Below, one piece after another: positions 1 through 8,514 of a stretch of 35,756 nucleotides of DNA. The stretch is from an uncultured Marivita sp. Its GTDB lineage: Bacteria > Pseudomonadota > Alphaproteobacteria > Rhodobacterales > Rhodobacteraceae. The stretch covers positions 1 through 35,756 of the forward strand of contig CANNCS010000034.1 in NCBI GenBank assembly GCA_947503115.1, read 5' to 3'. Under the pieces are notes generated by a model. The model searched no databases. It was given only the letters and a program-made list of their open reading frames with translations, and was not told the DNA's origin. A program made the translations under genes and the position numbers. The first letter of the stretch is position 1. Every line of letters starts with the position of its first letter.

Positions 1-10
1 TGAACACCCC

Positions 11-23
11 GAGCCTACGGCTC
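11..23. other. Small GC-rich hairpin downstream of the first gene
   Basis: GAGCC and GGCTC are separated by TAC, a perfect 5-bp stem. It lies about 25 bp past the stop codon of the minus-strand gene ending at 48, where a terminator could sit, but no U-tract follows on that strand. It could equally be chance. Confidence 0.2.
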
Positions 24-47
24 AGGGAAAGCAACGCCACCCTTCAT

Positions 48-422
48 TCATAGTTCAACATTAACCGGGACATCCCCTCCCTTCTCGCTGATCTGTTTCA
101 GCATCCAGTCGAACAGGTTGGTTTGCTGCCAAGGCACACCGCGTTCAAAATGGTCGCGGATGCTGTCCAGCTTGATCTGGCTGCCAAATGGTTTGCGGGA
201 TAGGTCCCAGTCACCGGCTGCTACCATTCCGGAATGTCGGCGGCGGTAGCGTGGCGCTCCGTTGTCGGGGTCGGGCTTGTACCAATTTGCAACGTCGCGG
301 GCGCGAACCCAGATCAATTCATCGCTTTGAGGCGCGTCCGCGCCAAACCGCAAACGGTTGACCACATCGCGCACCACTTTGACCGGAACGCCGGCCGATA
401 TCGCCTTTTTGAGATTGTTCAT
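48..422 (-). CDS. Hypothetical protein with a GDWD module (short paralog)
   Basis: 124 aa, function not recognised. Residues about 35-108 form a module shared with the gene just upstream (419-1078): IW followed by a short helix, RRHSGMV at 61-67, GDWD at 70-73, then HF..GVPW and a T....M tail. It lacks the C-terminal ParB-like part of the larger paralog, and no remnant of that part is visible between the stop and the window edge. Its ATG overlaps the upstream stop codon (ATGA, 419-422), so the two are probably translationally coupled. The arrangement suggests tandem duplication and loss of one domain. No signal peptide or membrane segment is seen. Acts presumably in the cytoplasm; substrate unknown. 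Confidence 0.75.
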   Translation of the reverse strand: MNNLKKAISAGVPVKVVRDVVNRLRFGADAPQSDELIWVRARDVANWYKPDPDNGAPRYRRRHSGMVAAGDWDLSRKPFGSQIKLDSIRDHFERGVPWQQTNLFDWMLKQISEKGGDVPVNVEL

Positions 423-1078
423 GCCGGAACGCTGCGCAACTTGGCCAGAGCTTTTCTGTCGATTGCGCTGCGATGCACGACCCCCAATTGCGCTGGGATT
501 CGTGTCAGCCCCAAGGCGCGGGCGATGCCAACGCGGTGGTTGCCGATCGCCCCGAATATCGGTTGGCCGCGGCGGTCGAGATGAACAAACACACCTTGAG
601 GTAAGCGTGGGATGCCAAACCGATGAACGGTTTCATCACGGAACCCATTGTGACGAATATCCGAGTAAAGCGCGTCGATTTTTTCGTAACGCTTGATAAT
701 GTCGGCCATGCTTGCGCAACTGTCGAATGGTCCGCGTTCGTCGATCATGTTTTGCATCTGATCGTAAACGCCCGTGTCCTCCCATGGCACACCGTCCCGA
801 AAATGTGCGAGGCAGGCTGCGACTTTCCATGACTCGTCAAGCGGTTCAGTGCTCTGATCCCAATCGCCCTCCAACACCATACCAGAGTGACGCCGCTTAT
901 AATTCGGCGTCTCGACCGGGTTACGCGTGTAGATGCGGGTCAGTCTTGATGGGTCGATCCAGATCCTTTCCTGCGCCCGTGGATAGTCCCCTCCACCAGC
1001 GATGCTATTCGCCAGATCGCGTAGCGGGCCGCGCAGAATAGCTAAGGGAGAAGAAGGGATCGCAGGGGTAGAAGGCAT
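419..1078 (-). CDS. GDWD-module protein with ParB-like C-terminus
   Basis: 219 aa. Two parts are visible. Residues about 35-108 repeat the module of the neighbouring short paralog (KRRHSGMV at 61-68, GDWD at 71-74, HFRDGVPWEDT at about 92-102). Residues about 125-205 resemble the small ParB/Srx-type fold, with GNHR at 179-182 followed by an A.ALGL..IP segment; in ParB-like domains this arrangement lines the nucleotide or nucleic-acid pocket. The start is ATG with a GGAG just upstream on the minus strand. It is first of a two-gene overlapping unit; the flavoprotein at 1109-2290 lies 30 bp upstream on the same strand and may be co-transcribed. Function is unknown: the ParB-like call is an inference from the GNHR motif only. 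Confidence 0.7.
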   Translation of the reverse strand: MPSTPAIPSSPLAILRGPLRDLANSIAGGGDYPRAQERIWIDPSRLTRIYTRNPVETPNYKRRHSGMVLEGDWDQSTEPLDESWKVAACLAHFRDGVPWEDTGVYDQMQNMIDERGPFDSCASMADIIKRYEKIDALYSDIRHNGFRDETVHRFGIPRLPQGVFVHLDRRGQPIFGAIGNHRVGIARALGLTRIPAQLGVVHRSAIDRKALAKLRSVPA

Positions 1079-1108
1079 GTCTCCAAAATGTAAAAGTTTT
1101 GCAAAACT

Positions 1109-2290
1109 TCAACCCCGTTCTGTAACAGCGCGCCCCGCCGCGACCCCGGAACTCCACGCCCACTGGAAATTATAGCCGCCCAGCCAGCCGGTCACGTCTA
1201 CCGCTTCGCCAATCATATAGAGCCCCGGCATATCGCGCGACATCATCGTCTTGCTGTCGATCCGGTCAGTATTGATTCCACCAAGCGTTACTTCGGCGGT
1301 GCGATAGCCTTCGCTGCCCGTGGGTGTTAGCGCCCAGGCACGCAGGGTGTCGGTGATTTCGTCGATACGTTTGTCCGACAGATCGCCCACATTTCCGCCC
1401 AAAGGCATATCAGCGGCAAGGTGGGTCACCAAACGCTCTGGCAGGACCTCGGCCAGGGCGGTGGTGACATTGCGTTTGCCTTGGCTTTGACGCGCGGTCT
1501 TGAGTGTTGTCGCCAGATCATGATGGGGAAGCAGGTTCACGCTGATTGCGTCCCCTTCGGCCCAATAGCTCGAAATTTGCAGCACGGCGGGTCCACTGAG
1601 GCCGCGATGGGTGAACAGCATTGCTTCTTCGAATGCGGTGCCATTGGCTTGCGCAATCACCGGAGTCGACACGCCAGAAATAGCTGCGAAGCGTTGATCT
1701 GAGAATGTAAGTGGCACAAGGGCAGGGCGGGTGTCGGTGATGGCATGACCGAACTGACGTGCAATGTCATAGGCCAAACCTGTTGCGCCCATTTTGGGGA
1801 TCGATTTGCCGCCTGTCGCCAAAACGAGGTTTCGCGCGCTGACGCTGTGGCGTTTGCCTTCGCGTTCGATCTGCGCGGTGAAGCGCGCTCCGTCATGGCC
1901 CAGTTCAACAAGCGAGGTTTGCAGCCAAAGTTCGGCGCCAGCTTGCTCCATTTCGGCGCGCAGCATCGCAATGATCTGAGTTGCCTTGTCGTCGCAGAAC
2001 AACTGCCCAAGCGTCTTTTCGTGCCACGCGATCTTGTGGCGGGTCACAAGGTCGAGGAAATCCCATTGGGTATACCGGCTAAGGGCAGATTTGTGGAAAT
2101 GTGGGTTCTGCCCCAGAAACCGCGCGTGATCGGTATACATGTTGGTGAAGTTGCAGCGCCCACCGCCCGAGATGCGGATTTTCTCGCCTGGCGCCTTGGC
2201 ATGGTCAATGATCAGCGTTGATGGTCCTGCATGTGCCGCGCACATCATGCCAGCCGCGCCAGCGCCGAGAATGAGAGTGTCCACCTGCAT
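1109..2290 (-). CDS. HI0933/BaiN-family FAD-binding oxidoreductase
   Basis: 393 aa from ATG at 2290; a GTG three codons earlier (2299) is also possible. The N-terminus carries the FAD-binding Rossmann motif GAGAAGM, followed by the family signature PGEKIRISGGGRCNFTN, a central ATGGKSIPKMG segment, and the C-terminal FAD-closing segment GEAVDVTGWLGGYNFQWA. Length and motif order match the HI0933 family of soluble flavoproteins (YhiN, BaiN relatives). Family members are mostly of unknown substrate; BaiN was linked to bile-acid reduction in gut bacteria, which cannot be transferred here. It is divergent from ftsW, with about 140 bp between the two starts. Confidence 0.9.
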   Translation of the reverse strand: MQVDTLILGAGAAGMMCAAHAGPSTLIIDHAKAPGEKIRISGGGRCNFTNMYTDHARFLGQNPHFHKSALSRYTQWDFLDLVTRHKIAWHEKTLGQLFCDDKATQIIAMLRAEMEQAGAELWLQTSLVELGHDGARFTAQIEREGKRHSVSARNLVLATGGKSIPKMGATGLAYDIARQFGHAITDTRPALVPLTFSDQRFAAISGVSTPVIAQANGTAFEEAMLFTHRGLSGPAVLQISSYWAEGDAISVNLLPHHDLATTLKTARQSQGKRNVTTALAEVLPERLVTHLAADMPLGGNVGDLSDKRIDEITDTLRAWALTPTGSEGYRTAEVTLGGINTDRIDSKTMMSRDMPGLYMIGEAVDVTGWLGGYNFQWAWSSGVAAGRAVTERG

Positions 2291-2335
2291 ATCGCGCACC
2301 CATCACGGAATTGGCCGGTGTTCAAGTCCACTTGC

Positions 2336-2366
2336 GCGAATCATTCCTCTGGATCGAGCGAATCAT
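2336..2366. promoter_or_regulatory. Two GCGAATCAT direct repeats upstream of ftsW
   Basis: GCGAATCAT occurs at 2336-2344 and again at 2358-2366, exactly 22 bp apart (two helical turns). Each copy contains GAATC, a GANTC site of the type methylated by CcrM in alphaproteobacteria. The repeats lie in the divergent ftsW/flavoprotein intergenic region, about 70-95 bp before the ftsW start. A role in cell-cycle control is inference only. Confidence 0.3.
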
Positions 2367-2431
2367 ATCGGCTAGAGTGTGCAAAAGACCCGGGAAACAC
2401 GGGTGTTCGAGGCAGAAATAGCGGTGAAACC

Positions 2432-3598
2432 ATGACAGAGATGGTCTATGGCGCGGTACCCACCCGCGCGGGTGAACCTGTGTTGCCGAAGTGGTGGCGC
2501 ACGGTTGATAAATGGTCCTTGTCCTGCATCCTGATCCTGTTCGGCATCGGTATTCTGCTGGGTCTGGCGGCCTCTCCTCCTTTGGCCGAACGCAACGGGT
2601 TCGCACCATTCCACTATGTGCAGCGTCAGGCGGTCTTTGGTGGGCTGGCGCTGGGCGTGATGATCTTTGTCTCCATGCTTGGTCCCATTGTGGTGCGCCG
2701 ATTGGCGGTTTTGGGGTTTGCTGCGGCCTTTATCGCTTTGGCTTTGTTGCCCTTTTTCGGTACTGATTTCGGCAAGGGAGCGGTGCGCTGGTATTCACTG
2801 GGCTTTGCGTCGCTGCAGCCGTCGGAATTTCTCAAACCTACGTTTGTGATCGTCACGGCGTGGTTCCTTGCCGCGAGCCAGGATTTAGGTGGCCCGCCGG
2901 GCAAGACGCTCTCCTTTGCCATCACGATCAGCATCGTCCTGATGCTTGCCCTGCAACCTGACTTTGGTCAGGCCTGTCTGGTGTTGTTCGGTTGGGGGGT
3001 GATGTATTTCGTTGCCGGCGCGCCGATGTTGTTGTTGATGATCCTGGCAGGGTTTGTGGTGCTGGGCGGTACGGTTGCCTACCAGAACTCGGAACACTTT
3101 GCCCGCCGCATTGACGGCTTTCTGAGCCCCGAGGTCGATCCGACCACGCAGTTGGGTTACGCCACCAATGCCATTCGTGAAGGCGGATTTCTGGGCGTCG
3201 GTGTGGGCGAGGGGCAGGTGAAATGGTCGTTGCCGGATGCCCATACTGATTTTATCATTGCCGTTGCTGCCGAAGAATATGGACTTGTCCTCGTCCTCAG
3301 TATTATCGCGCTTTACGCCACCATTGTAGTGCGGTCGCTTCTACGTCTGATGCGCGAACGTGATCCGTTCATTCGACTGGCGGGCACGGGTCTGGCCTGC
3401 ATGTTCGGCGTTCAGGCGATGATCAATATGGGCGTTGCAGTGCGCCTTTTGCCCGCAAAAGGCATGACCTTGCCCTTCGTGAGCTATGGCGGGTCGTCCC
3501 TGATCGCGGGGGGGATTGCGGTTGGTATGCTTCTGGCCTTCACGAGAAGCCGACCACAGGGCGAAATCGGCGATATCTTGCGAGGTCGGTTACGTTAA
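2432..3598 (+). CDS. ftsW: FtsW, septal peptidoglycan glycosyltransferase (SEDS family)
   Basis: 388 aa from ATG 2432; the frame is open further upstream to 2231, but the upstream part overlaps the divergent flavoprotein and has no FtsW-like sequence. FtsW polymerises lipid II into glycan strands at the septum together with FtsI. The protein is almost entirely hydrophobic, with about ten membrane segments beginning near residue 29. SEDS landmarks are visible: LQPSEFLKP at 128-136, LQPDFGQ at 174-180, GVGVGEGQVKWSLPDAHTDF at about 255-274 with the conserved Asp at 273, and PFVSYGGSSL near the C-terminus. murG follows 89 bp downstream. The usual upstream dcw genes (ftsI, murE, murF, mraY, murD) are not in this window. 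Confidence 0.95.
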   Translation: MTEMVYGAVPTRAGEPVLPKWWRTVDKWSLSCILILFGIGILLGLAASPPLAERNGFAPFHYVQRQAVFGGLALGVMIFVSMLGPIVVRRLAVLGFAAAFIALALLPFFGTDFGKGAVRWYSLGFASLQPSEFLKPTFVIVTAWFLAASQDLGGPPGKTLSFAITISIVLMLALQPDFGQACLVLFGWGVMYFVAGAPMLLLMILAGFVVLGGTVAYQNSEHFARRIDGFLSPEVDPTTQLGYATNAIREGGFLGVGVGEGQVKWSLPDAHTDFIIAVAAEEYGLVLVLSIIALYATIVVRSLLRLMRERDPFIRLAGTGLACMFGVQAMINMGVAVRLLPAKGMTLPFVSYGGSSLIAGGIAVGMLLAFTRSRPQGEIGDILRGRLR

Positions 3599-3687
3599 GG
3601 GCTTTATATAGGGTGAATCGCCCCTTGGTTTGTTGACAAACGCCGCTTGGGCGGGTCTCTGTCCTTCAATCCTTGGGCGGGGGGCTT

Positions 3688-4806
3688 ATGCGCAAACCTT
3701 ATCTTGTCATTGCAGCCGGAGGGACCGGCGGTCACATGTTTCCGGCACAGGCGCTGGCCGAAGTCATGTTGCGCCGCGGGTGGCGGGTCAAGCTGTCGAC
3801 CGACGCGCGCGGCGCGCGCTACACTGGTGGATTCCCGCATTCGACCGAGATCGAACAAGTGGCCAGCGCAACCTTTGCGCGGGGTGGCATTTTTGCCAAA
3901 GCCTTGGTGCCTGTGCGCGTGCTGGGTGGCGTGATGTCGATGTCGTGGCGGATGCTACGCGACCGGCCTGATGTGGTGGTAGGGTTCGGCGGCTACCCGT
4001 CGATCCCGGCGCTGGGTGCGGCGTGGGTGTTACGGCGGCCCCGGATGATCCATGAACAGAACGGTGTGCTGGGACGGGTGAATGCGCTATTCGCTAAGCG
4101 GGTGCAGTGCGTCGCTTGTGGTACGTGGCCGACAACGCTGCCTGACGGTGTTGAAGGTGTGCATGTAGGCAATCCCGTGCGGCTTGCCGTGAAAGACCGT
4201 GCAGGCGCTTCTTATATCACGCCCGGTGACTACCCGATGTCGATTCTCGTGATCGGTGGCAGTCAGGGCGCGCGCATCCTGTCGGATGTGGTGCCGCCCG
4301 CGATTGCGTCTTTGCCGCTTGAAACTCTGCAACACTTGCGTGTCAGCCATCAGGCGCGGGACGAAGACGGCGAACGTGTGGCAGCCTATTACGCAGAACA
4401 AGGCGTCAATGCGGACGTGCAGCCATTCTTTAACGATGTGCCCAAGCGGATGACCGAAGCGCAGCTTGTGATTTCACGCTCGGGCGCGTCGAGTGTTGCC
4501 GATATTTCGGTGATCGGGCGTCCGTCGATCCTTGTGCCCTATGCCGCGGCCACTGGCGATCATCAGACCGCAAATGCGCGTGGACTGGTCGAGGCCGGGG
4601 CAGCGATCCGTATTCCCGAAGGCAAACTGACTGTCGACAGTCTTGCAGAGCAGATCGTCGCGGTTTTGCAAAACCCGCAGGGGGCTTTGCACATGTCGCA
4701 AGCGGCGTTGTCGCAGTCCAAGCCCGACGCCGCCCAAGACCTTGCCGCGCTGGTTGAGATGCTCGCCGGCCATACTCCAGAGATTCCAGAAGGACAGACC
4801 GAGTGA
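3688..4806 (+). CDS. murG: MurG, UDP-GlcNAc:lipid I N-acetylglucosaminyltransferase
   Basis: 372 aa from ATG 3688, preceded by a G-rich run that can serve as ribosome-binding site; TTG 3673 in frame is less likely. MurG adds GlcNAc from UDP-GlcNAc to lipid I, making lipid II on the inner face of the membrane. GT28 landmarks are present: N-terminal [12 protein letters not shown] with the catalytic His region, [25 protein letters not shown], then GGSQGAR opening the C-terminal nucleotide-binding half, and [10 protein letters not shown]...GRPSILVPY with GDHQTANA. Length is normal for the family. Its TGA overlaps the GTG start of murC by 4 bp (4803-4806), implying translational coupling. Confidence 0.97.
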   Translation: MRKPYLVIAAGGTGGHMFPAQALAEVMLRRGWRVKLSTDARGARYTGGFPHSTEIEQVASATFARGGIFAKALVPVRVLGGVMSMSWRMLRDRPDVVVGFGGYPSIPALGAAWVLRRPRMIHEQNGVLGRVNALFAKRVQCVACGTWPTTLPDGVEGVHVGNPVRLAVKDRAGASYITPGDYPMSILVIGGSQGARILSDVVPPAIASLPLETLQHLRVSHQARDEDGERVAAYYAEQGVNADVQPFFNDVPKRMTEAQLVISRSGASSVADISVIGRPSILVPYAAATGDHQTANARGLVEAGAAIRIPEGKLTVDSLAEQIVAVLQNPQGALHMSQAALSQSKPDAAQDLAALVEMLAGHTPEIPEGQTE

Positions 4807-6200
4807 ACGCCGCCACCAAACTGCCTGTCGATATCGGCGCCATCCATTTTGTCGGCATTGGCGGTATCGGGATGTCCGGCATTGCCGAAGTGCTAGTGAA
4901 CTTGGGATATACAGTTCAGGGATCGGATCTTAAGGCGAGCAAGATCACCAACCGATTGGCGGATCTGGGTGCCCGGATCTTCGAAGGTCAACGGGCCGAG
5001 AACCTCGATGGGGCAGAAGTTGTTGTTGTCTCAACCGCGATCAAGCCGGGCAACCCTGAATTGGATGAGGCGCGTAAGCGTGGTCTGCCGGTGGTGCGTC
5101 GCGCGGACATGTTGGCGGAACTGATGCGGCTCAAGTCGAACATCGCGATTGCCGGAACGCATGGCAAGACGACGACCACGACGATGATGGCAGAACTCAT
5201 GGTGGCGGGCGGCTTTGATCCGACCGTCATCAATGGTGGCATCATCCATGCCTATGGCTCGAATGCACGGATGGGGCAGGGCGAATGGATGGTGGTCGAG
5301 GCGGACGAGAGTGACGGGTCGTTTAACCGCCTGCCCGCAACCATCGGGATCGTCACCAATATTGACCCCGAACACATGGAACATTGGGGCGATTTCGACA
5401 AACTGCGGCAAGGGTTTCAGGATTTTGTGTCGAACATTCCCTTCTATGGTGTCGCGGTTTGCTGCACAGACCATGAAGAGGTGCAGCGTCTTGTGGGCAA
5501 GGTCACTGACCGGCGTGTGGTGACCTATGGCTTTAATGCGCAGGCGGATGTGCGCGCGGTGAACCTGCGCTATGAAAAGGGTGTGGCACATTTCGACGTC
5601 GCCTTGCAGGCCGAGGATGACACGATCGAAGGTTGCAGCCTCCCGATGCCCGGCGATCACAATGTTTCGAACGCGTTGTCAGCGGTTGCCGTGGCGCGGC
5701 ATTTGGGGATGAAGAAATCCGAAATTTGTGAAGCGCTGGCGGCCTTTGGCGGGGTGAACCGCCGCTTTACCAAGGTGGGTGAATGGAACGGCGTGACCAT
5801 CATCGATGACTACGGCCACCACCCGGTCGAGATTGCCGCCGTACTCAAGGCGGCGCGTCAGGCTTCGGACGGGCGGGTGATCGCGGTGCACCAGCCGCAC
5901 CGCTACACGCGGCTGGCGAGCCTCTTTGACGACTTCTGCGCTTGTTTCAACGAGGCGGACGTTGTGGCGATTGCCGAGGTGTTTGCGGCAGGCGAAGATC
6001 CCATCGAAGGTGCGTCGCGCGATGATCTGGTCGCAGGTCTGATCCGTCACGGCCATCGGCACGCCCGTGCGATTCTGAGCGAGGATGATCTGGAGCGTCT
6101 GGTTCGCGAACAGGCGCGACCGGGGGACATGGTGGTCTGCCTTGGTGCGGGGACGATCAGTGCCTGGGCCAACGGGCTGCCGGAGCGGTTGGCGAAATAG
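4803..6200 (+). CDS. murC: MurC, UDP-N-acetylmuramate--L-alanine ligase
   Basis: 465 aa, starting at GTG 4803 inside the end of murG. MurC attaches L-Ala to UDP-MurNAc with ATP, the first peptide-stem step, in the cytoplasm. The N-terminal UDP-binding domain shows [17 protein letters not shown], the central domain the P-loop [11 protein letters not shown] and EADESDGSF, followed by NIDPEH and the C-terminal ligase domain with [10 protein letters not shown]. Length agrees with the family. The MurB step that supplies its substrate is encoded 2.6 kb downstream, separated here by four unrelated or poorly characterised genes. Confidence 0.97.
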   Translation: MNAATKLPVDIGAIHFVGIGGIGMSGIAEVLVNLGYTVQGSDLKASKITNRLADLGARIFEGQRAENLDGAEVVVVSTAIKPGNPELDEARKRGLPVVRRADMLAELMRLKSNIAIAGTHGKTTTTTMMAELMVAGGFDPTVINGGIIHAYGSNARMGQGEWMVVEADESDGSFNRLPATIGIVTNIDPEHMEHWGDFDKLRQGFQDFVSNIPFYGVAVCCTDHEEVQRLVGKVTDRRVVTYGFNAQADVRAVNLRYEKGVAHFDVALQAEDDTIEGCSLPMPGDHNVSNALSAVAVARHLGMKKSEICEALAAFGGVNRRFTKVGEWNGVTIIDDYGHHPVEIAAVLKAARQASDGRVIAVHQPHRYTRLASLFDDFCACFNEADVVAIAEVFAAGEDPIEGASRDDLVAGLIRHGHRHARAILSEDDLERLVREQARPGDMVVCLGAGTISAWANGLPERLAK

Positions 6201-6201
6201 G

Positions 6202-6252
6202 GCGGGGGCGGAGGATGCGTCGACGCATCCTCGTTTTAGGTTGACCGAAAAC
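6202..6252 (+). terminator. Palindromic hairpin after murC; repeat-element copy 1
   Basis: Just after the murC stop an 11-bp perfect inverted repeat with no spacer (6211-6232, arm GAGGATGCGTC) is followed by GTTTTA, as expected for an intrinsic terminator. The surrounding 50 bp, from GCGGGG through to GACCGAAA, align with the block at 8110-8157, so this is probably also a copy of a small repeated element. Partial read-through into the next genes would be consistent with the cluster layout. Confidence 0.6.
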
Positions 6253-6310
6253 AGGGGCGTTGCCCCTCGGCCTGCGGCCTCACCCCAGGATATTTGTGAA
6301 CCGGAGAAGA
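6253..6310 (+). repeat. Dispersed hairpin + GGATATTT element, copy A
   Basis: A short stem-loop (AGGGGC GTT GCCCCT, 6253-6267) precedes the conserved core at 6283-6310, reading CCCCAGGATATTT, three variable bases, AACCG, then AGAAG. Very similar cores occur on the minus strand at 27505-27539 and, more diverged, at 25535-25560. All three lie in intergenic DNA with a GC-rich hairpin on the 5' side. Function unknown. Confidence 0.6.
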
Positions 6311-6383
6311 GCCGCGTCGGGTTTCCTTGGCGGCGCGTTGCGGCTACCAAATGTGGTGATCTTTGGACAGCGGGAGCGATGCG

Positions 6384-7052
6384 ATGGACCTGAATGCGGA
6401 TTTCACCAAGCGGGTTGTGGTCCACGCGGGAGACGCGCCATGGATCGCGTCGCCCATGCCGGGGGTGGATCGTCGGATGTTGGACCGGATCGGTGATGAG
6501 GTGGCGCGGGCGACTTCGATTGTACGCTACGCGCCCGGCAGCGCGTTTTCGGCCCATACCCATACCGGCGGGGAGGAGTTCTTGGTTCTGGAGGGCGTGT
6601 TTCAAGACGAGCATGGCGATTACCCTGCCGGTACTTATGTGCGCAATCCGCCAACCACTTCGCACACGCCGGGTGCCGCCGAGGGTTGCACGATCTTCGT
6701 CAAGCTTTGGCAATTCGATCTCGAGGACCGTACCCAGTTTCGGTTGGACATGGATGCGCAACTTGGACCGGTTCAAGGCGGGATCTCGCGGGCCGATCTG
6801 CACCGCGATGCACGTGAAGTGGTGTCTTATGTGGTGCTTGAACCGGGGGCTGAACTGACCGAGTCCGCGCCCGGAGGCATCGAAGTTCTGGTTCTTGAGG
6901 GAAATTTGCGTGATGGCGCCGATGATCTTGTGCCGTGGTCGTGGCTGCGGCTGCCAGAGGGCGTGGCCCTGAAAGCGACGGCGGGATCTGAGGGCGCGCG
7001 GCTTTGGATGAAAACCGGGCATCTGCCCTTTGCCCAAGCACCGATGGTCTGA
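6384..7052 (+). CDS. Bicupin protein, ChrR-cupin-like
   Basis: 222 aa from ATG 6384 with GGGAG upstream at 6372-6376; an earlier in-frame start at 6363 is less well supported. Two cupin-like halves are visible. The first (about residues 45-110) has the metal-binding pattern HTHTGGEEF...H seen in ChrR-type cupins; the second (about 145-215) keeps the fold pattern (LEPGAEL, VLVLEG) but has lost the histidines. No N-terminal zinc anti-sigma domain as in ChrR is present, so an anti-sigma role is not supported. The downstream flavin oxidoreductase starts 2 bp after its stop, so the two are a likely co-translated pair. Substrate unknown. Confidence 0.8.
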   Translation: MDLNADFTKRVVVHAGDAPWIASPMPGVDRRMLDRIGDEVARATSIVRYAPGSAFSAHTHTGGEEFLVLEGVFQDEHGDYPAGTYVRNPPTTSHTPGAAEGCTIFVKLWQFDLEDRTQFRLDMDAQLGPVQGGISRADLHRDAREVVSYVVLEPGAELTESAPGGIEVLVLEGNLRDGADDLVPWSWLRLPEGVALKATAGSEGARLWMKTGHLPFAQAPMV

Positions 7053-7054
7053 CC

Positions 7055-8107
7055 TTGACCCGGACGGTTGCGATTGTTGGCGGTGGTCTAACAGGACTGG
7101 CGCTGGCGCATCGGCTACACGCTGCGGGGCGTGCATTTCGCTTGTTTGAAGGGCGGGATCGGCTGGGCGGACGGATTTCCACGGCCCGCATTGGGGCACA
7201 GTGGTTTGATCTTGGGCCGTCATGGTTCTGGCCCGGACAGCCGCGAATGGCTGCGCTGGTGCAAGAGTTGGGATTGGAGGTCTTCCCTCAATTCGCGGAT
7301 GGCATACAGCTTTTCGAAACGGCCCAGGGTGCGGTGATCCGGGATCGCGGGTTTGCCTCTATGCAGGGGTCTTTGCGGGTGCGTGGCGGCATGGGGGCCA
7401 TTGTCCGCGCTTTGGCCGCGCATCTGCCAGAGGATTTTGTCGAGACAGGCCGCGTGGTGCGGTCGGTGTCTGCGGGTGGTACGCTGGGGTTTGCGGATGA
7501 CGATCGGCAGACATTCGACCGGATTGTGCTGGCCGTGCCACCGCGTGTCGCGGCTGCGTTGCCCTTCACACCCGAGTTGCCGAAGCCCGTTCAGTCTGCG
7601 CTGCACTCTATCCCGACCTGGATGGCGGGGCATGCCAAGTTCGTGGCTGTATATGACACCCCGTTTTGGCGCGAAGATGGACTATCCGGGGATGCGTCGA
7701 GCCAAATTGGACCTTTGGCGGAAATCCATGACGCCAGCGCCGATACTGGCGGGGCGCTGTTCGGCTTTCTGGGGGTGCCGGCTACGATGCGGGCTGGTCA
7801 ACGGGACGCGGTGATCGCTGCATCTGTGGCCCAATTGGAGCGTATGTTCGGGCCACGTGCAGCGTCCCCCGTGCGGGTGTACTACACCGATTGGGCTGAC
7901 GAGGCGTTGACGGCCGTTTTGGCTGACAGGACCCCTTTGACGCATCATCCTGCCTATGGGCGCCCGGCCGATTTGATGCCTGCACGCGACAGCAGTTTTC
8001 TATTTACCTCTAGTGAGTTGGCGCCTGACATGGGGGGCTATCTAGAAGGCGCGCTGGCGGCGGCCGAAGAGGCGGCGAGTTGGGTGTTGGCGGCGCCTGC
8101 ACCATAA
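7055..8107 (+). CDS. FAD-dependent amine-oxidase-like oxidoreductase
   Basis: 350 aa if started at TTG 7055, 2 bp after the cupin stop; the frame is open back to 7004, but that would overlap the cupin gene by about 50 bp. The N-terminus has the dinucleotide motif VAIVGGGLTGLALA, followed by the flavin monoamine-oxidase style LFEGRDRLGGRI. A C-terminal GGYLEGALAAAEEAA segment matches the FAD-contacting end of this superfamily. It is short for a full amine oxidase (usually 420-500 aa), more like the compact bacterial NAD(P)/FAD oxidoreductases. Substrate cannot be predicted. The pairing with a metal cupin hints at a small redox pathway. Confidence 0.8.
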   Translation: MTRTVAIVGGGLTGLALAHRLHAAGRAFRLFEGRDRLGGRISTARIGAQWFDLGPSWFWPGQPRMAALVQELGLEVFPQFADGIQLFETAQGAVIRDRGFASMQGSLRVRGGMGAIVRALAAHLPEDFVETGRVVRSVSAGGTLGFADDDRQTFDRIVLAVPPRVAAALPFTPELPKPVQSALHSIPTWMAGHAKFVAVYDTPFWREDGLSGDASSQIGPLAEIHDASADTGGALFGFLGVPATMRAGQRDAVIAASVAQLERMFGPRAASPVRVYYTDWADEALTAVLADRTPLTHHPAYGRPADLMPARDSSFLFTSSELAPDMGGYLEGALAAAEEAASWVLAAPAP

Positions 8108-8109
8108 AA

Positions 8110-8157
8110 GCGGGGCGGAGGCGTCAACGCTTCCCTGGTTTCGGTCGGCCGAAACCG
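8110..8157 (+). repeat. Double hairpin; repeat-element copy 2
   Basis: Directly after the flavin oxidoreductase stop lie two stems: 8117-8134 (GGAGGCGT / ACGCTTCC, one G-T wobble) and 8137-8156 (GGTTTCGG, loop TCGG, CCGAAACC, perfect). The block aligns in order with 6202-6252 after murC. It may work as a terminator, but there is no U-tract. The remaining bases up to 8259 show no gene. Confidence 0.55.
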
Positions 8158-8259
8158 CCGCAATCCCGACGTGAATTCCTTGGCGTCACCCTTTTCGGGA
8201 CGTGATTTGGCCTGAAACGCTGCCTATCCGCTGTGACAGGATCAATCGCACGGGCGTAG

Positions 8260-8514
8260 ATGAGTATGTTGCTTTGGCTCTGCATTGGGTGGGTCTTCGC
8301 CTCGGCACTGGTTGCGATGCTGCCGATGCGGTGGCAATATCTGCCAGGTGTGCTTTTGCTGTTGGCTGCACCGGTTCTGATCGGTTCGATCGCCATGACG
8401 ATTGGATTCTGGGCCGCTTTGGCCGCGTTGCTGGCCTTTGGTTCGATGTTTCGCAACCCGTTGCGGTATTTCTGGAAACGCCTGAAAGGGCAAATGGTGG
8501 AGCGTCCCCAATGA
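8260..8514 (+). CDS. DUF2484 family small membrane protein (first copy)
   Basis: 84 aa, strongly hydrophobic, with about three membrane segments (roughly residues 3-22, 27-44 and 46-65) and a basic C-terminus (FRNPLRYFWKRLKG) that should face the cytoplasm. The sequence pattern W.P.RW.Y.PG and NPLRYF matches the DUF2484 family, which I know from Rhodobacteraceae next to murB. Role unknown; location inside the dcw cluster suggests an envelope function. Its stop overlaps the start of the second copy (ATGA, 8511-8514). Confidence 0.8.
   Translation: MSMLLWLCIGWVFASALVAMLPMRWQYLPGVLLLLAAPVLIGSIAMTIGFWAALAALLAFGSMFRNPLRYFWKRLKGQMVERPQ

Noticed and set aside
6384-7052. The cupin protein as a ChrR-type anti-sigma factor
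   Set aside because: It lacks the N-terminal zinc anti-sigma domain and is not next to a sigma gene.
5679-7223. A 514-codon open frame on the minus strand
   Set aside because: It is antisense to the murC end and the cupin gene, with basic, His/Arg/Pro-rich composition typical of shadow frames.
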